NCBI GenBank assembly: GCA_963837945.1
Contig: CAWIQD010000002.1
Coordinates: 496,001-560,000, forward strand
Origin: CAVUBL01 sp963837945
GTDB lineage: Bacteria > Acidobacteriota > Thermoanaerobaculia > Multivoradales > DATKCC01
DNA: 64,000 bases
Direction: 5' to 3'
Each line of letters starts with the position of its first letter. The stretch's first letter is position 1. Below are positions 63,223 through 64,000 of the stretch, piece by piece. Made by a program: the position numbers and the translations under genes. Under the pieces are notes generated by a model, which saw nothing but the letters and a program-made list of their open reading frames with translations, did no database searches and was not told where the DNA came from.

Positions 63223-64000
63223 CTACAGCTCGTAGAGCTCGCCGTACTTGGTCTCCAGGTACGCGAGGTACGGTCCGGTCTCCATGGGACGGCCCGTGGC
63301 CCTCGTGACGAGGTCGTCGGGGTCGTACTTGCGGCCGTGGCGGTAGACGTGCTCGGTGAGCCAGGCGCGGAGCGTCGCGGGCTCGCCTCGCCCGATCTCC
63401 TCGTCGATCTCCGGGTGCTCGGCGCGGGCCGCCTCGAAGAGCTGGACGGAGAGCACGTTGCCGATCGTGTAGGTCGGGAAGTAGCCGAAGGCGCCCGAGG
63501 ACCAGTGGATGTCCTGGAGTGCGCCCTCCCGGTCGTCGGGCGGCGTGACGCCGAGGTAGGCCTCCATCCGCTCGGTCCAGGCCGCGGGCAGCTCGGCCAC
63601 GGACAGCGAGCCCTCGAACAGCCGGGTCTCGAGCTCGAAGCGGAGCAGGATGTGGAGGTTGTACGTCAGCTCGTCGGCCTCCACCCGGATGGTCGACGGC
63701 GCGGCCCGGTTGATCGCACGGTAGAAGGTCTCGAGGTCGACGCCCCCGAGGCTGGCCGGGAAGGCCGCCCGGAGCTCGGGAAAGAAGGCCTGCCAGAAGG
63801 GCCGGGAGCGCCCCACCAGGTTCTCCCACAGCCGCGACTGGGACTCGTGGACCCCGGTCGAGGCGCCGTCGCCCAGCGGGCTCCGCGCGTAGGCGGGCGA
63901 GACGCTCTGCTCATAGATGCCGTGGCCCGCCTCGTGGAGGGTCGAGAAGAGGGCCGACGGCAGGTACGTCGCGTCGAAGCGGGTGGTGATCCGCACGTCG
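63223..64000 (-). CDS. M32-family carboxypeptidase (Taq type), partial
   Basis: The C-terminal ~259 residues of a metallocarboxypeptidase; the N-terminal half lies beyond the window. HEAGHGIYEQ is the HExxH zinc site, GVHESQSRLWENLVGRS follows with the third ligand Glu, and DIHWSSGAFGYFPTYTIGN and the CX-terminal LETKYGELYEL are family hallmarks. The enzyme removes C-terminal residues from peptides. No defect is visible in the part present. Confidence 0.9.
   Translation of the reverse strand, partial: DVRITTRFDATYLPSALFSTLHEAGHGIYEQSVSPAYARSPLGDGASTGVHESQSRLWENLVGRSRPFWQAFFPELRAAFPASLGGVDLETFYRAINRAAPSTIRVEADELTYNLHILLRFELETRLFEGSLSVAELPAAWTERMEAYLGVTPPDDREGALQDIHWSSGAFGYFPTYTIGNVLSVQLFEAARAEHPEIDEEIGRGEPATLRAWLTEHVYRHGRKYDPDDLVTRATGRPMETGPYLAYLETKYGELYEL

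Overview
The window is a high-GC chromosomal stretch from a diderm soil- or sediment-type bacterium. It most resembles Acidobacteriota of the Thermoanaerobaculia/Holophagae kind. That placement is inferred from the gene set: a CBM9/DUF5916 outer-membrane protein, a BNR/VPS10-type beta-propeller protein, a CRTAC1 FG-GAP protein, a remnant of the TIGR02999-type ECF sigma factor common in Acidobacteria, and a class D-like sortase in an otherwise Gram-negative background. No rRNA, tRNA or CRISPR array was seen.

Layout. Positions 1-4.4 kb hold the tail of an upstream gene, the DUF5916 protein, a methyltransferase and two unassigned genes. Positions 4.5-5.2 kb are debris of an IS1182-type transposase and an ECF sigma factor. 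Positions 5.3-10.7 kb form a compact chaperone operon: a GrpE-like factor, a divergent DnaK, a 786-residue protein of unknown function and a J-like protein with PPE in place of HPD. Positions 10.8-14.9 kb are a graveyard around an aldo/keto reductase: a collapsed copy of the DUF5916/methyltransferase locus, scattered reductase fragments, a truncated hydrolase, an intact VapBC module, a PIN remnant and a transposase scrap. A CRTAC1 protein and a VIT-type transporter follow.

Positions 18.6-23.4 kb have visibly lower GC and read as an integron gene-cassette array without a working integrase. Four attC-like sites sit exactly between an alpha/beta hydrolase, HicAB, BrnT/antitoxin, an ApaLI-like restriction-modification pair and an HNH-type protein. 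The half-sites at the two ends of each cassette match each other. An IS91-family transposase follows, and beyond it lies the last ~32 codons of an integron integrase (25.5 kb).

Positions 26-48.7 kb are mostly ordinary chromosomal genes: FabH, an S1-domain protein, CysQ/inositol monophosphatase with an amidohydrolase, a CPBP protease, LemA with an M48 protease, a haloalkane dehalogenase-like hydrolase, a branched-chain amino-acid-type binding lipoprotein, LepA, DinB, a thioredoxin-like protein, a GT-C-like membrane protein, a metallophosphoesterase and a GNAT enzyme. Two short repeat families decorate intergenic spaces here.

Positions 49-51.3 kb contain two small secreted proteins with LPATG sorting tails, each behind a near-perfect sigma-54 promoter, followed by a sortase. 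The rest is a MacB/LolD-type ATPase, a secreted protein, a double-FKBP isomerase, a ChaN-PDZ protein, a hybrid histidine kinase, a large beta-propeller protein, a 92-bp tandem repeat and a truncated M32 carboxypeptidase at the right edge.

The strongest leads are the cassette array with its integrase remnant, the sigma-54-controlled sortase system, and the dedicated Hsp70 operon.
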